DNA of 64,000 nucleotides from NCBI RefSeq assembly GCF_014805685.1, contig NC_060892.1, positions 14,762,990 to 14,826,989 of the forward strand, read 5' to 3'. A program made the translations under genes and the position numbers. Origin of the DNA: Silurus meridionalis (Eukaryota; Chordata; Actinopteri; Siluriformes; Siluridae). Positions 51,882 through 64,000 of this stretch are shown piece by piece (within the stretch, counting starts at the first letter, position 1; each line of letters starts with the position of its first letter). Below the pieces are notes generated by a model. It saw nothing but the letters and a program-made list of their open reading frames with translations, made no database searches and was not told the origin of the DNA.

Positions 51882-52234
51882 GTTACACACCAGGATCACA
51901 GCCATGCCTGTGCATTTCTGTATATAAATGGCTACTCTTATTTTGTTCTCAAATCTGATTGGTCAAAAGGCTTTATTCACTTTCAGCTGCAAGCCACATG
52001 TTTATTACTGTTCTTGTCCTCATCCTAAAATATAATTTCACTTATACTTCATTTCTAGGATGTTTACCATTTTTCATAATGAGTCTGCAGTGTTAGTATT
52101 TGGTGGCTTCAGTTACTGGAAAGTGTTTCGGAAGAGTTTATACTTAAATAAGCAAATTGTCACTGCATCTTTTTGATTTTATTAATGGAGAGAGTTGCAA
52201 TGAAGAACTTTTGTGGACATTCAATATCAGTTGT

Positions 52235-52400
52235 ATGTATGAAAGTAACTCCTTGGTTAAGGTTCAGGACAATTGAGGGGAAGGTCATGAGTTCAAATTC
52301 CAGCACAAGTTTAGGCTCTTAGCCTGCAACTGCTCAATTGCAAGTCACTCTGGATAATGAAGTCTGCCAAATGCCATAAATAAGGAGAATGGTATCATTG
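52235..52400 (+). mobile_element. tRNA-derived SINE in the eif4g2-ctr9 intergenic space
   Basis: CCTTGGTTAAGG (A-box-like), GGTCATGAGTTCAAATTCCA (B-box GAGTTCAAATTCC), CTGCTCAATTGCAAGTCACT, then CTGGATAATGAAGTCTGCCA and AATGCCATAAATAA tail. The order matches the SINE family noted at 21965. It abuts the L2 element on its right. Confidence 0.75.
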
Positions 52401-52403
52401 TTA

Positions 52404-54475
52404 GATCCCATTCCAACTAATCTATGGAAGGAAGTGTTACAGCTGGTGAGCCTCTTCTCAATATTATTAACTCCTCACTATCTTTAGGTCACATCCCTAA
52501 AACCCTCAAGGTAGCAGTTATTAAGCCTCTAATTAAGAAATCTAATTTGGATCCCAACACTATCAAATTACAGATCCATTTCATCCCATGTATGTCTCAG
52601 ATTTTAGAAAAGATTGTCCAGTTATTTTCCTACTTACAAGAGAATATCTTTGAAGAGTTTCAGTCAGGTTTAGGCCCCATCATAGCACAGAAACTGCTCT
52701 AGTTAAAATCAATAAGGACCTGTTTTTAGGCTACATCTCTCTGTTAGTCTTACTAGATCTTAGTGCTGCATTCTACACTATAGATTACGATCTTCTTCTA
52801 GATCGCTTACAAAATTACATCAGCATTCAGGGACAGGCATTAAGATGGTTTAAGTCCTACCTGTCTGATCGTTACCATTTCGTAGATTTAAATTGAGAGC
52901 CATCCAGGTTAATACTAGTAAATTATGGTGTGCCACAAGGTTCAGTTCTAGGACCCCTGCTTTTCACAATATACATGCTTCTCTTAGGAAATATTATTAG
53001 AAGGCATGGGATTAGCTTCCACTGTTATACTAATGATACCCAGCTATACATCTCATCAAAACCAGACGATACAGCTCAATTAGCTCGGATAACTGAGTGT
53101 GTTAAAGAAATAAGAGATTGGATGACCCATAACTTTCTACTATTAAATTCTGATAAGATGGAGATTTTGCTCATCAGCCCAAAAACCAGTACACAGAAGC
53201 TCCAGCATTTCAACCTGCATTTAGGCAGATGTTCTGTAACTACTAGTTCAACAGTAAAAGACCTGGGAGTTATTTTAGACACAAACTTGCCTTTTAATAA
53301 TCATATCAACCATGTTACAAAAACAGCCTTCTTTCACCTTAGAAATATTGCTAAGCTAAGAAACGTTATTTATATCTGATGCGGAGAAGCTCGTCCATGC
53401 GTTCATGACCTCCAGACCAGACTATTGTAATGCATTACTAGGTGGTTGTCCTGCATCATTAATAAACAAGCTACAGTTAGTCCAGAATGCAGCAGCCAGA
53501 GTTCTCACAAGGTCGAGAAAATATGACCATATAACCCCAATCTTATCATCCCTACACTGGCTACCTGTTAGTTTCGAATCGACTACAAACTACTGCTACT
53601 TACTTATAAAACACTAAATGGTTTAGCTCCTAATTATCTATCCAGTCTTCTAACAAGTTACAATCCGTCATGCTTCCTGAGATCTCAAAACTCTGGACTT
53701 TTAGTAGTTCCTAGAATAGCAAAGTCCACTAAAGGTGGTAGATCATGCTCACATTTAGCTCCTAAACTTTGGAACAGTCTTCCTGATTGTATTCGGGGCT
53801 CAGACACACAATCCCAGTTTAAGTGCAGACCTTGTTCTCCAGAACATCTGATCACATGCACATTATCAACTTGTGCTGTTAATATCATGAACAGCAGCTA
53901 CGCTAATTTCTCTTTACTGCTTCTCTTTCTCTACCCATCCCGAGGCATCCTGAGGTTGCTCCAGCTCCAGTTACGTCCCACCTCATGACGATTATGGACC
54001 TTTAAAGAAGTAGATGCCAAACTCGCAAACATCCTGAACCATCTAGAGACGTACCAGTGCCAATTGGATCCCACTTCATGTGGAATTTGGACAGAGAGTG
54101 TTTAAAGGCTTTGGCATGGAGAAGCTGGTGTTGGATCTGTGATGATCGCAAATGTTGAGCTATTTTATGAGTTGCTAAGTAGCTCCTAGTTTTATAACCA
54201 CAAATGACTGTATGACTGTAGAAAGAACATTACTTATAACTGTACACTCCAGTGCTCATGTTAGTTCTCACTCTCCAGTGTTCTGTATTGTTTAAAGACT
54301 ATAATCACAGTCTTGATGTCACCCAAATGAGGATGGGTTCCACTTTTGAGTCTGTTTTCAGTCGCCACGGCTGCTCATCAGGTATTAATACACATCATTC
54401 ACCTTAACTCTGAAAATTCTGTAAAGCTGCTTTGAGACAATGTCTGTTGTGAAAAACGATATAAAAATAAACTTG
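52404..54475 (+). mobile_element. L2-type LINE, 5'-truncated, inactive
   Basis: Frames read through an L2/CR1-superfamily reverse transcriptase: SSLSLGHIPKTLKVAVIKPL (52455 onward), EEFQSG (about 52653), SLLVLLDLSAAFYTIDYDLL, YGVPQGSVLGPLLFTIYML (52925 onward), then YTNDTQLYISS (about 53025) where the catalytic box is normally YADD. The C-terminal region follows (VKDLGVILDTNLPFNNHIN; DYCNALLGG). Several stops and frame breaks. The 3' end GTAAAGCTGCTTTGAGACAA matches the L2 tail at 41195-41395. It fills most of the space between the two convergent genes. Confidence 0.9.
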
Positions 54476-54659
54476 ACTTAATTGCTGAAGTATAAATAGA
54501 ATGAAACACTTCTGTTAAAAAAAATAAAAAGTTATATAAAGTTGAAATTAATTTGAAATGAATGAATCCTGACTCAAAAGTATTTTTCATTTCAATACAA
54601 ATGTAAACATCAAATATGAAAAACTATAGGCTCTGTTGAATATTTAGGTTCCATCTTAG

Positions 54660-54900
54660 TTTATTTTGAAACAACACAAATTCACCATTTTATTTTATGA
54701 AAACTCAAATTACATGATGCCTTTTTCATCCAGAAAAAATAATTCAGCTGTTTTTTGGGGGAAAAGTGTCACTAAAGTATCATTTACTAAACCAGCAGTT
54801 AAAAGGTGTCTGAAGAAGAGACGCAACACTGACATCTAGGACAGAATAGAAGCAGGAAAAAAAAAAAAATCCATGAAACACATTTATAATGTGTTTAAAC
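54660..54900 (-). other. ctr9: ctr9 3' UTR with candidate poly(A) signals
   Basis: On the minus strand, AATAAA occurs at 54694-54689 and 54665-54660, about 210-240 nt after the TGA (54903-54901). An A/T run lies at 54858-54869. The UTR is short and ends roughly 180 bp from the L2 LINE tail. Confidence 0.5.

Positions 54901-64000
<9,100 letters not shown>

Larger units (their letters stand above)
50771..51900 (+). other. eif4g2: eif4g2 3' UTR
   Basis: AT- and T-rich sequence between the TGA and the last of three polyadenylation hexamers. It contains a poly-T run (about 51401-51425). No ORF or transposon is evident. The transcript end could be at any of the three AATAAA sites; the last is followed by a GT-rich stretch. 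Confidence 0.65.

Overview
The window is vertebrate nuclear DNA, almost certainly from a teleost fish. The two real genes have many short, intron-separated exons that read as vertebrate orthologues, and the intervening DNA holds repeat families typical of teleosts: L2 and RTE LINEs, Tc1/mariner relics, tRNA-derived SINEs and long CA/TA/GA microsatellites. Some repeat tails suggest an ostariophysan fish such as a catfish, but that is only an impression. There are no bacterial-type genes, operons, CRISPR arrays or viral genes.

Layout. 1-42,240 is an AT-rich gene desert with no protein-coding exon that I can support. It holds decayed transposons (Tc1-like at 2,150-2,655, 25,231-25,754, 30,070-30,545 and 32,992-34,191; a TIR element with a duplicated left end at 7,813-9,264; an RTE LINE at 36,672-39,134), an L1-type ORF2 remnant, an L2 tail, SINE relics, several microsatellites, a TGATCA-rich minisatellite and a G/T-rich tract. 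A few GC-richer unique-looking blocks may be conserved non-coding DNA. 42,240-51,900 is eif4g2 (DAP5/NAT1/p97) on the + strand: a GC-rich promoter with GC-box, NRF1 and CRE sites, a non-coding first exon and 20 coding exons giving 889 codons. 51,900-54,650 is the convergent intergenic space, filled mostly by a SINE and a dead L2 LINE. 54,650-64,000 is ctr9, the TPR scaffold of the Paf1 complex, on the - strand: 22 coding exons encoding about 1,125 residues, with only the first ~27 codons outside the window.

The genes. The two genes are tail to tail, as I recall for CTR9 and EIF4G2 in human, so the pair is probably conserved synteny. They share no pathway: eif4g2 acts in cap-independent and non-canonical translation initiation, ctr9 in RNA polymerase II elongation and histone modification. 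The most informative observation is that eif4g2 must start at a GTG. An in-frame TAG lies in exon 1, no in-frame ATG follows before the GTG, and the next in-frame ATG is codon 203. Also notable is an internally deleted RTE copy in a ctr9 intron, flanked by a perfect 18-bp target-site duplication. I found no evidence of a wholly new biological system.
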